A stretch of DNA of 64,000 nucleotides, from the NCBI GenBank assembly GCA_951812925.1, contig OX638370.1, positions 98,780,897 through 98,844,896 on the forward strand. The letters run 5' to 3'. The notes below the pieces were generated by a model that was not told the origin of the DNA, made no database searches, and saw nothing but the letters and a program-made list of their open reading frames with translations. This DNA comes from Calliopum simillimum. Lineage: Eukaryota > Arthropoda > Insecta > Diptera > Lauxaniidae. The position numbers and the translations under genes are program-made. Each line of letters begins with the position of its first letter. Within the stretch, counting starts at the first letter, position 1. This document shows positions 23,361 through 34,400 of this stretch, one piece after another.

Positions 23361-23835
23361 TAAAAAATAAAATAAATACACCAAGCTTGACGCTTGCTCT
23401 TTAGGGTAATTTGGAGAATCAAATGTTTTGAATAGCTCGGGACGCATGAGAAAACCTATTTTCTATGAAATAATAGCTGCAAAAATAGCTAGGACATGTT
23501 CGAGTTTTCATCGAAAACCACATTTTTTCCGATTATATTGTAGAAAAATTTTTCCTAATTATGGATACCACTTGTAGAGTTAATTATGTTATGTACAAGT
23601 GCAACTCCCCAAACTCCCCTTTACCGTATTGATTTGAATGGTCCTAAATATTTGCCAAAAAGTTTGCTTCTTTTTATTTAATGGTAACTACATTTACATG
23701 TAGAATTCAGAACAAAAGTTTCGGCATATGTCATGTTGTTAAATTTTGATTAAAGAAATATGTTGCGTTGAAGTTGATTTAGGAACAAAAATCTTGAATT
23801 TTTAATACAGAGACTTAAAGAGATGTGCAATATAT

Positions 23836-24189
23836 CGTCGGCCTAATTCTAATATGACGTAAGTCACAATTCGGCATAATGAGGGTTATAAGCGATTTAG
23901 GTAGATTGATCAGAACTATATCTATGCCTTTTTTTATTTTTTAATGTGTGTATGAAAAATACGGATGTAGAACGTTTGAAACAATACATCAAATCTCAAA
24001 TTTGAACGATTTTCTTCTAATAAGTCTTAAACTCTTCAGAATTTAATATGCTTTCATAATATATATGGATTATTATAAAAAAGGACACTAGGTTAGAACA
24101 TTGATTTTTCTTTTTTAAGAAATTTCGATTTCTTCACCTACTGAACAGTAGATAATTTTGACTTACATCGTATTAGAATTAGGCCGACG
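23836..24189. mobile_element. CGTCGG-ended TIR element, copy 2 (354 bp)
   Basis: CGTCGGCCTAATTCTAATAT, then GACGTAAGTCA, on the left; the inverse (TGACTTACATCGTATTAGAA, TTAGGCCGACG) on the right. Longer, better-preserved arms than the copies at 2965 and 29283. Confidence 0.75.
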
Positions 24190-26020
24190 ACATACATATT
24201 TTATTTTTTAGTGCATTATTTTTTTATGCTTTTTGTTTGCCTGACGTCTTATTTATTTTTACTATTTCTTTCCTTATTTATTTATTTTTATTATGGTTTT
24301 ATTTGATCTGTTTTATATTTTTAATTCATAATTTAATATAGTAAGTAGTATTTTTTGCTATTGATGTACTATAAAAGTCTAAGGCTTAATGTGCAATTGA
24401 ATCTGTTAAATAAATCAATTAAAATTTAGGAAACAAAAAACTTTTGCTTTTTGCTACAGCTAAATTCCTATACTAAAGCAAACATAACCTTACTTTAAAA
24501 TAAAGAATGCCCTCTCGAGTTTTTCGCTCTCTTTATTTCGTTGATCTTGTACTAACTTAGTTGACCAACATACAATTTTCCATTCTCTGCAAGCGAATAA
24601 ATACATTTGTATGTATGTATATATTTTCAAATATGCACATCTATCTGAAAATCGTAAAAATGTACATAAGTACATATTAATAAAATGCACATCAAATACG
24701 TACATATATATGTTCGAGCAAATGTAAAAGAGAAAGAAACTTTATTTCGTACGAATATAAAAGAAGAGTCAGATTAAGAGCCGGCAAATTCAGCTGTATG
24801 TGGGAATGCTTATATTATGTTTTAATTTATATACACACACATAGTTATGTATATAAGTTGACCCTAAAAGACTTCTCTCGCAAAGCACATGTTAAATAAA
24901 TATTAATGACGTTTACAATAAATGAAATTAAATTTAAAATTTAAAATCCGCCATTTCACTGAAAACATTTTAAAATTTCAACTTAAACTTTGAGCTTTTC
25001 AATAAAAAGATACAAATATTGTACATACTTATGTATACCTACTGACAATAAAGAAATGCAAAGAACGGAACACAACAAAATCAAATAATTTTTGTGGACG
25101 TGTCCAATTCTAGTTGATGATAACCATTCACAAAAAGAAAAAGACAAAAAAAAAAAAATCATGTAGACCTTTGCCGTAGTCCCATGCTGTTTATTGACAA
25201 ACGGCAATAATACTCTGCTCTTTTGCAACGTCAAACTTAATAAAAAGAGAGCACTCATACTTGTAAAAGATAAGAAAATGTAGCAATAATATGCTTAAAA
25301 TTCGACAAAATAAGAAAGAAATCGACGGTAATAACAAATTTTGAGAAAGAGAAAGTAAAAGAGAATTGTGACGTTGGTTGTTTTGTTAATCAGCATACGC
25401 TTGGTGAAATGAAATAAAGAGCCATATATCACCAAGTAAATAAACAAGACTTTTCATATGTCTTCTCTTCATAAAAAACGAAGAAAAATCATAATATTGA
25501 GGGTATTCTATAAAACGTATAAATCCTTCGAAAACCCCGTAAACTCTTCAAAACCACATAATTATTTAATTAAGTCCAAAAATAGCAACAGATGATGTGT
25601 ATGATTTTATTCAAAATTGATTTTTCCAATTCACAGTGAGATCTAAGATCTGAGAAAATCTTATATCTCTACGCCTTCTGGTTTCCGAGATAAAAGACAG
25701 GACAGAATATGCTATAACAGAATTTTTATGCATTTTTTCCATTAAATAAAACTTTAAATTAAATCTCATAGAAAATTCATAAAAATGGACTTATCATATT
25801 GAGCCCAAACCTCCCAAAAAAATTAACCGACTCTATTTCGAATTTTCGTTTTTTGATAGAAATCGATAATTCGCGTCGATAATAACTAACAGAGTCATAG
25901 CGAAAGTAATTTCGAATTTATTACTACATTGTATGCGAAGCTCCTACTTTAAAATTTCCTTTTTGTCATCTTAAAGAAAAAATACTTTTCTTTTGACTTT
26001 CAATTTTTATATTGCTTATT
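24190..26020. other. Non-coding stretch, no gene seen
   Basis: AT-rich with CATATATGTATG-type microsatellite patches (24600-24870). A solo end of the AACCTCGTAAAC palindrome family lies at about 25499-25560 (GAGGGTATTCTATAAAACGT). No open frame looks coding. Confidence 0.5.
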
Positions 26021-26027
26021 TTTAAAG

Positions 26028-27301
26028 ACCGTGCCATTATTTATGAGTACAGTAAAAATGCATTATATTTTGATAATAATAAATTATAATTTTTATTTAC
26101 ACGAATACTCTGATACATCAGATTCTTATGTCAACTTTCATTAAGATATTTAATTAAATTTGCTGCCCTGAACCCATTTTTCTAACCTTTTTCTTTACGT
26201 CCTTCATTAAATTTTTTGCCAACCTTTCTCCACGCTTCTTGACCACACGGCTCCAGTTGTATTTGAACTTTTTTACTGAATCTGCGGGCTTACATGTTTG
26301 CTTTAAATCTCTTTTTATAATTGCCCAAAATCTTTCTATTGGACGAAGTTCTGGGCAGTTTGGTGGGTTAAGCTCTTTCTTTACATAATCAAGATTTTCA
26401 CTATCGTACCAATTTACCACGGAAGATGCATAGTGACAGGAAGCAAGGTCAGGCCAAAAAAGTGGCTTATTAGAGTGCTTTTTAATAAGCGGAAAAGTCT
26501 CTTCATAAGACACTCCTTGAGGTATATTTCTTGGTTCATTGTTTTGTTTTTGACGAAAGGAGAAGAAACCTTACCGCACTGACAAATTGCTTGCCAAACC
26601 ATTTTTTTTAAATTTTTCGCATTGAATTGACTTAACGGCTGTAGTTACCTTCTCTTCTTTATTAACTGTAAAAAATTTGGGGCCTGGTAGGGTTTTATAG
26701 TACAATTTGACGTAAGTTTCATCATCCATTACAATGCATTCAAATTTTTTCTTTAAAATATGGCGATACATCTTACGGGCTCGTTGTTTTGCTCTTGCAC
26801 TTTGAACTTTGCTTCTTTTTGGACATTTCTGTTCAAAGTTGTTCCTCACCTTAACACGTTGGACAGTTGAAGACGAGGTACCACAATTTTTAGCGCAATC
26901 ACGAACAGATATTTCTTTTTTTTTGTAAAAACACTTATTATTCTTTGGTCAATTTTTGATAATATTTTAGGTTTTTTTCGGCCTCTTCCAGGTCAATCAT
27001 CAAGAGTATAATGCTCTGTAAACCGCTTTATAGTTTTCTGAACCGCCCATACGCTAACGCCTTCTTCTTTGGCAATTTTTCTGTAAGACATTATTTTCTT
27101 ACACCATTTGCAAAGAATTGCCTCGCGTTGTTTTGAATTAAGTCCCTTCATTGCTAACACCTTTGAAAAATTTTCCAAACTAAATTAATTTTTCGAAACA
27201 ACATAAATGTCATATTTTATTGACATAAGTTGCTAAGACATTGCACAATCAACGCCTGCTTTTTAAGGTGTTTAAAATGTACTCATAAATAATGGCACGG
27301 T
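26028..27301 (-). mobile_element. Tc1/mariner element, DD37E type, degenerate
   Basis: Inverted ends GACCGTGCCATTATTTATGA, then GTAC, at 26028-26051, and the exact inverse at 27278-27301, enclose one decayed transposase on the minus strand. Length (about 1.27 kb) and content are typical of Tc1/mariner. A TA duplication could not be fixed because the bases outside the arms (TTTTAAA / CTTAACA) are ambiguous. Confidence 0.85.
26154..27178 (-). pseudogene. Broken Tc1/mariner transposase (DD37E)
   Basis: Cut-and-paste transposase remnant. The N-terminal helix-turn-helix is seen at 27178-26993 (GLNSKQREAILCKWCK, then MSYRKIAKEEGVSVWAVQKT). The frame then meets an in-frame TGA at 26993-26995. The catalytic part continues in other frames: first Asp in CIVMDDETYVK, second in WPDLASCHYA, and the Glu in CPELRPIERFWA. 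The second Asp and the Glu are separated by 37 residues, which places it in the DD37E group known from mosquitoes. At least one stop and two frame changes make it non-functional. A C-terminal Lys-rich tail is still visible. Confidence 0.85.
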
Positions 27302-27929
27302 CCTTAACACACCTTAAAACGGCAAAAAATTTGACAAAACATGATCCACAGCTAGGTATTATTTTCAATTGCTTCCAAACGTCATCAGTTAATAAACTCT
27401 TGATCCGAAAATCGTGAAATAGATCCCTGGCCAAGCAGTTTTACATTGGGACAGTTCTGATAACTTTTTTCAGAGCTTCGCCTATTAAATATACCTTTGG
27501 AGTTGTTTAATATTTAGGATTGAACAAGTAATTTATAATTTTGATTGATACCGATATTCTCGGGATATTGGTAATCGATCCCTTGATTTTCAGGACAACA
27601 TATATATGAGGAAAGGTTCCGGGTTGAAACCTCGAATTTAGATGCATGTTTTCGGAGTTAATATATAATTATATAATAATGAAAATAATTTAGGCGTTAT
27701 TTCGTTGTTTTTCATGCGTTAATTTATATTTTTGAGCGTTATTTTGTTTTTTTAGTTTTTTAGGCCTTATTTCGTTTTTTTAGACGTTATTTAGTTTGTT
27801 TTTTTTTTTGACAAAAAAAAAAAAAAACAAAATAAAGCCCAAACTTCGGGCGTTATTTCCAAAATGATTATCGCTCAAAACAATATAATTTTTGGCTTTA
27901 TTTTGTTTTTGTTTTTGGGCGTTATTTCC

Positions 27930-28260
27930 TACCGCCCAGGTTTTCCACTTCAAGTTAAACCTTTTCCACATCATATTTATCGTTTTTCAATTTAAATTAA
28001 ACTTTTTACAAATGAAATTTAACTTTTTCCAATAATTAAACCTTTTCTCAAATCAAATTAAACTTTGCAAAAAATACACTAAAATGATATATTTCTGACC
28101 TACAGTAGCTATCGTTATGAAACTTGGAATATGCATGAATATTGTGTCTACCAAAAACCTTCCAAAAAGTTGGGGTTTGAAAAAAGGTTAATTTCATTTG
28201 TAAAAATGTTGATTTGATTGGAAAAAAATCAATAAGACGTGGAAAAGGTTTAAATTGGAG
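27930..28260. repeat. Dispersed repeat (AGGTTTTCCACTT phrase)
   Basis: CCAGGTTTTCCACTTCAAGT, then AAACCTTTTCCACATC and further AAATTTAACTTTTTCCAA variants, recur at 46348-46445 in similar order. The 3' part (TAGCTATCGTTATGAAACTT) is related to repeat family A. Non-coding. Confidence 0.5.
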
Positions 28261-28269
28261 TCGCCTGAA

Positions 28270-29275
28270 ATTCTTTTTTTTTCAATTTATTTTAATTATT
28301 ATCATTATTGTTATTAAGCTTATCTATTTCAGTCTTCCTCTGCTTTAAGATATTGCTTTAATTTTCTTAATTTCAACCAATGACTAAAACTTAATGCGAT
28401 CTTTTTCTTCGCTCACGATTAATATTTGAAACTAAAAAATACAAATTATTTAAATTTTTTTTAAATTTTATAACATTTTTTACAAAATTTGCAGTGCTCA
28501 CTCCCTTACTGGTACCAACTCAATCCCATACAACTGTTGTTGTCATTTTATGTTATGCGCATTGGTGATGTCACTATTAGGTGACAACAGTGGCAGCAAC
28601 TGTTGCTCTGGTGAAATAGTTAGTGGTGACATTACAAGTTAATTGTGTGCCACATAAGCATCAGCAACAGAGTATCACCATCAGTAGCAATCAACAATTC
28701 ATTTCATTAATAAATTCTAATATGTGCAATATGACGAGTATAAATTTTCCTTCACAGTTACATTGTAGATGTTTATTTATTGTATATGACTTTGTTTAAT
28801 ATTTGTGTGTTTTTTGTTGCTTCTTTTGTCTTAAATACCTCTATACGAGTTGATGTTTGTACGTTACGTTCGTGTAGATAACAATCCAGCATGATGGCTT
28901 TTCTGTCTGTGTTAGTTTTATAATTAGATTTTCCTCATTTGCGCTTACACGACTGACTGGCTGACTGGTTGTGGTCGGTCGTTTGGCTGGTTGACTTACT
29001 TTCTCTTGCTTTTCCTCTTTTTTTTTTCTGTTGTTGTCTTGTTCTTTCATATGCCTTATCAATTGTTATCACATTTTTGTATTATCAGTTTTCAAACACT
29101 TGTACGCAGTTGAATAAATTTAAAAACATGTGTTTTGGCATTTTTTTTTTTTAATTTTGTGTTTTCAAATGCATTTTGAATTTGAGAATTATGCTGCAGT
29201 GATAGTGACAGGAAAGAGTAAATATTGAGATTGGATTGCTTGCACAAAATTTTAACATTTATGATGCAATATAGA
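28270..29275. other. Non-coding stretch, no gene seen
   Basis: Somewhat less AT-rich around 28500-28700 (repeats of CAACAGTGGCAGCAACTGTTG-type palindromic text and CATCAGCAACAG). No ORF with coding character; this may be intronic to an unseen long transcript. Confidence 0.4.
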
Positions 29276-29282
29276 AATATAT

Positions 29283-29463
29283 CGCCGGGTTAAAACTACA
29301 ACTAGTTTGATGTTTGATGTTTTGAGTTCCGATTTTATGCAAAAATGCAAAAGTTGGAAACTTCTTAATCCCATACAAAAAGTGAATTTCAAATATGTAT
29401 CTTAAAAAGCATTTTTCTCAAACATCAAAAATGTAGATGTCTAGTGGTAGTTTTAACCCTTCG
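29283..29463. mobile_element. CGTCGG-ended TIR element, copy 3 (about 181 bp)
   Basis: CGCCGGGTTAAAACTACAAC on the left; GTAGATGTCTAGTGGTAGTT, then TTAACCCTTCG, on the right. The inner arms also pair (TTTGATGTTTGATGTTTTGAG with CTCAAACATCAAA). A shortened relative of the copy at 2965-3270. Confidence 0.65.
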
Positions 29464-30179
29464 ATATATAATTAAATTATTGTATATATTCAAAGATATT
29501 GCGTTCATAAAAATGAGGACTATGTTCCTCACTGAGAATTAACATATTTTTATTAGGGCGTAGCTCCGCCCATTTTTGCTACGTGTGTTACTTCCCCTGA
29601 TCGATTCTAATACACTATAAAAATTTCATTGAAATCAGTCTACCACATACACCTTTTATTCAAAGCTAAAGTTTGCTCCATTTGGGTGATTCTATTACCG
29701 AGGTAATATACTGCGACTCACCTTAAATAACATCTTTTTTTGTAACAATATTTCCTTGATTTATCATCAAAATAAAACATTTAAATTGTTTCTAATCAGC
29801 TCGATCACAAAAATATTTCATGGAAAAATTGTACTTTGAAGTCCCAAAACCTCACTCCCCTGGCATGTCTCTCTTCCGAAATTATAGTTTTAATGCTAAA
29901 AAAGAGAAGTAACTGTCAAATTTTGCTATTAATATTAAATTTTATTAAGAAATACATTATTGAACTTTGTCACTCGACTTTTACCTCAGCTTCTTGTCAC
30001 ATCAAAACATATCGATACATCCAACGTAAAAGTTTGTAACTCAAGTTACCAACTTTTTACGGGACAGCGTTTTTCGAAATCTGCACATTTGGTTCCATCT
30101 TGTGTCAAATTTTGGTACCTTTAGTTTGAAATTTGAAAGCCTGGGAGCTATTTTTGAAGTCGCAACCGAAATTTATTTT

Positions 30180-30480
30180 ATATAGGGTTTCATACGTTGC
30201 ACAACCATTGTTGTAACCGAACACCATTTAGCTTTTGCATCTGACATTGATATTTTTATCTAAAAACATTTTTCAAACTTTTGTGGCGAAAATAATTTTA
30301 TTTCCTTCTTTCGTGAGTACAATCATCCATGGAAAAAAACCAATTTATCATTTCTTTGTATTGTATGCAGCAAAGTCTACACTTGACTCATCTGGAAAAA
30401 TATCAAATATCTCGAAAAGCACTTTAATCCCATTTTTGAAATTTAGCACTAAGTTAGTCAATTTATCTTTAGTTTAAATT
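30180..30480 (-). pseudogene. Possible Tc1-like transposase relic
   Basis: The minus-strand translation of about 30480-30340 gives an FEIFDIFPDESSVDF-like segment with an FxDES motif, as around the first catalytic Asp of Tc1 transposases, then stops and frame changes. Too short and decayed to be sure. Confidence 0.25.
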
Positions 30481-30589
30481 TCGATGATGTTTTTTCGTAC
30501 CAATTTTGTTTTTTAGGATTGAAACTTTTTTTTTCGATTTTCTCGAAATACACCACGATGCTTGCGGGCCAAAGGAGAACGGAGGTGAC

Positions 30590-30830
30590 GACATGACTAA
30601 TTTTGTGCTTGGAGGCGTGGCATCGCTTATCTTTCATATGGATATTATTTTTTCCGGTGCCTTTTACACACATACCAAATTTCATTCATCTGCGTCAAAT
30701 AGTTTCAGAAATATGAAACATTTTGCTATTCGAAGGCGTGGCACCGCCTACTTTTCCATTGAACATTATTTGTCCCGGTGCCTTTTATGTATATACCAAA
30801 TTTCATTGATCGGTTAGTTTCCGCGTCCAC
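30590..30830 (+). repeat. Repeat family B, second cluster
   Basis: Two units: GGAGGCGTGGCATCGC, then CGGTGCCTTTTACACACATA, CCAAATTTCATTCATCTGCG and TCAAATAGTTTCAGAAATAT, followed by GGCGTGGCACCGCC and GTGCCTTTTATGTATATACC. Same order as at 22400-22930. Confidence 0.6.
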
Positions 30831-31374
30831 CAACTAACAAAATCTAAATTTCCTATAGCTTAAGATAGCAGATGAGTGATAAAATTCTATATAATTTAGG
30901 TAGATCCTCAAGATGTGTTTTTTTTTTCGGAACTGATTTCTTTATTAAAAATGTGTTTTAGTGAAAAATTAAAATATAAAATAATCCTAAGTTTTGCTTC
31001 GAAAAAAAAAAAAAAAATCCATGAGAAGCAAAAATAAACTTTTATTAAACGTGGCCAATTTTGTTATCAAAATTTTCTAATTTTTTCTATGCATTATACT
31101 ATCAACTCTTATAAATTTGATATGAGATACATATTGAAACTTGACTAAAGCAGAAACCAAGCTAAATAAAATTATATGGCAATTTTCAATGCTCTTTTCA
31201 TATCAGTAATATTTCATGCGTTATTGCTATCAACATGACTTATCAGACGAAAAAGTCGTGGCCCTAAGCTTGACAAGTTAGCAACAAAAGTTATAAAACA
31301 TTTTTAAAAGATAATAAATTCTAATAATAAATTTAAAAATTTATTTAAAACGATATGTTACTTTTTCCTTATAG

Positions 31375-31426
31375 TGTTACTGTAACGACTTGGAACGAAA
31401 AAGGACTCTTCTCTTTTTTTTAAGTA
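31375..31426 (+). other. 5' UTR of vigilin with upstream splice acceptor
   Basis: TTTTTCCTTATAG ends at 31374 and looks like a polypyrimidine-AG acceptor. 31375 to the ATG at 31427 would then be the 3' part of the leader, so the promoter lies upstream, possibly many kilobases away. Confidence 0.5.
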
Positions 31427-34400
31427 ATGCAAGCAGCAGCGATGGAGGAAACAAATGGTTAGTTTTTGTTGGCTTTTGCTATTGTAATTTTAATTCTTAT
31501 TATTATTGTTTTTGCTTTTTATATAGCAATTAACGTTGAACAACCAACCTCAACCCTAAATATCAACACCGCCACCAACATCTATCAAGATCAAGCTCAA
31601 ATTGGCATTGAGCAGCCTTCTAGCCCAATATCTGTGGCTACGCCAACTAGCACCAGCAGTGGTCCAACATCTAATGCTACACCTGCTTTTAGCTATGATG
31701 ATTTATTTCCGGCCTTGCCACAAAACAATGCGGCTCCTTTGAGCACCGCGAATGCGCCATCGTTGAGCATGCGCGTTAGCAGCTCACAAATAACTAACGT
31801 AAGTAAAATTCTTCTTCTATGTACATACTTATTCTATTTATTCTAAATATTTTCATATGTTAATTCGTTTTTTAGGTTTTGCGCGTACCTTGTGAGGAAC
31901 GCAAATCTACTGAGTCGGAAAAATTCGGTGAAGGAGAATCAAAACGTATTTGCCAGCAAATTATGAAAGACACTGGCGCACAAATTGAAATTTCAAGCGC
32001 CAAGGATCAATCATTGACATTCTTGATAAAAGGCAAACAAAGCGAATTGTTGGATGCACGTCGAAAGCTTCTTATGAGTTTCTCAACCCAAGCTAGCAAG
32101 TCGATTTCGATCCCTAAGGAGCATCATCGCATTATTTTGGGTAAACGTGCTGAACGTTTGCGTGTAATTGAGCGTACTACAGCTACGCGCATCAGTATTC
32201 CTACTCAGAATGATGAGAGTGAAGTAATATCGATTTCTGGCACCAAGGAAGGCATCGAAAAGGCCGAACAGGAGATACGTAGTCTTTCTTCAGAGCAGTA
32301 TAAAAAATCATCAGATCGTACTTCGATTCCAAAAATCTACCATCCTTTTATTGTCGGTCCATATAGTGAAAATCTGAATAAGATTCAAGAGGAAACTGGG
32401 GCTAAGGTAAATGTACCACCTCAGTCGGTGCAAAAGGATGAAATCGTAATATCTGGTGAGAAAGATGCTGTTGCTGCAGCCAAAGCTAAAGTTGAGGCCA
32501 TTTACAAAGAGATGGAAAAGAAATGCTCAACTGTTAGTGTTGAAGTGGCCAAGGCACAACATCGTTATGTTATCGGACCGAAGGGATCAACAATTGCTGA
32601 AATACTACAACTCACTGGAGTCTCCGTAGAAATGCCACCCTCAGATTCGCCATTGGAAACAATAACACTGCGTGGGCCTCAAGTTGCGCTTGGTAATGCG
32701 CTTACTACAGTTTATGAAAAAGCCAACTCTGTGAAATCAATTGAAATAGCTGCACCCCAATGGATTCATAAGTATGTGATCGGACGCAAAGGCGCAAATA
32801 TGAAGCAACTGGAGGAGGAATGTCCCGGCGTGAACGTAAATTGCTTGGATGATAAGATCAAACTTGAGGGTGATCCAGAAAGGGTGGACAAAGCCGTTGG
32901 CTATTTGAATGACATCATAAGTAATTATCAAGACAACTACACTTATGTTGTCATGACTGTGAATCCATCATTCTACAAGCACATTATTGGCAAATCCGGC
33001 GCTAATGTTAACCGCCTTAAGGATGAGCTCAAGGTTAATATTAATATCGAAGAGCGCGAAGGTCAAAATAATATACGCATTGAGGGACCGAAGGAAGGCG
33101 TGAAACAGGCTCAGCTTGAATTACAAGAAAAAATCGACAAACTGGAAAATGAAAAATCAAAGGACGTTATCATTGATCGTCGCTTACATCGCTCAATCAT
33201 TGGTGCCAAGGGTGAGAAGATACGTGAGATCAAAGATCGGTATCGTCAAGTTACGATCACCATACCGACACCGCAAGAAAATACCGATATTGTGAAGTTG
33301 CGCGGTCCTAAGGAAGATGTTGATAAGTGCCACAAAGATTTGGTGAAAATAGTAAAGGAACTGCAGGAGTCATCACATATGATAGAGGTCCCCATTTTCA
33401 AGCAGTTCCACAAATTTGTAATCGGCAAAGGAGGTGCCAACATAAAGAAGATACGCGATGAGACTCAGACTAAAATTGATTTACCAGCAGAAGGTGACAC
33501 GAACGATTTGATTATTATCACGGGTAAAAAAGAAAATGTACTTGAGGCCAAGGAGCGCATTCAAAAGATTCAAAATGAACTGTCAGAAATTGTAACGGAA
33601 GATGTACCTATTCCTCCCAAGTACTATAACTCAATTATTGGCACTGGTGGCAAGCTAATATCAGCTATTATGGAAGAATGTGGTGGTGTATCCATCAAGT
33701 TCCCTACTAGCGAGTCTAAGAGCGATAAAGTCACCATACGTGGTCCAAAGGATGACGTAGAAAAGGCCAAGGTACAATTGCTGGAACTCGCAAATGAACG
33801 TCAACTGGCTTCCTTCACCGCTGAGGTACGTGCCAAACAACAGCATCATAAATTCTTAATTGGAAAGAATGGCGCTTCCATTCGCAAAATACGTGATGCT
33901 ACTGGTGCACGCATTATTTTCCCCTCCAATGAAGATGAGGACAAAGAAGTGATTACAATTATTGGCAAGGAAGAAAATGTGAAAGCTGCTAAGGAACAGC
34001 TTGAGGCTGTTATTAAGGATATTGATCAAGTTACCGAAGGTGAAATTGTGGTTGATTCCAAGCATTATAAGCACTTTGTGGCCAAACGCGGAGAAATTTT
34101 GCATCGCATTTCAGAGGAATGCGGAGGTGTTATGATTTCGTTCCCACGTCCCGGGGTAGAGTCTGACAAAGTCACACTTAAGGGTAAGTTACCACGCTTT
34201 CAATTTTTTTTTTTTTAATAAATTGTATATTTGCAAATTAGGAGTCTGCACAAGACGTCTTGTTAGGAGTTTAAAGACATTGGTTTCAAGATACGTTATG
34301 TTTTGTACCCACTTTTTATTTATCAAATACTTCAGTTCAGTGTCGCGTGTCTTTAAAGTTCTTGGATATGAAAGAAGAAAAACAAATACGGTACAGAGCT

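Noticed and set aside
27249..27434. 61-codon minus-strand frame DDVWKQLKIIPSCGS, running into the mariner end
   Set aside because: It crosses the terminal repeat of the transposon, so its second half is an insertion artefact; the first half is too short to identify.
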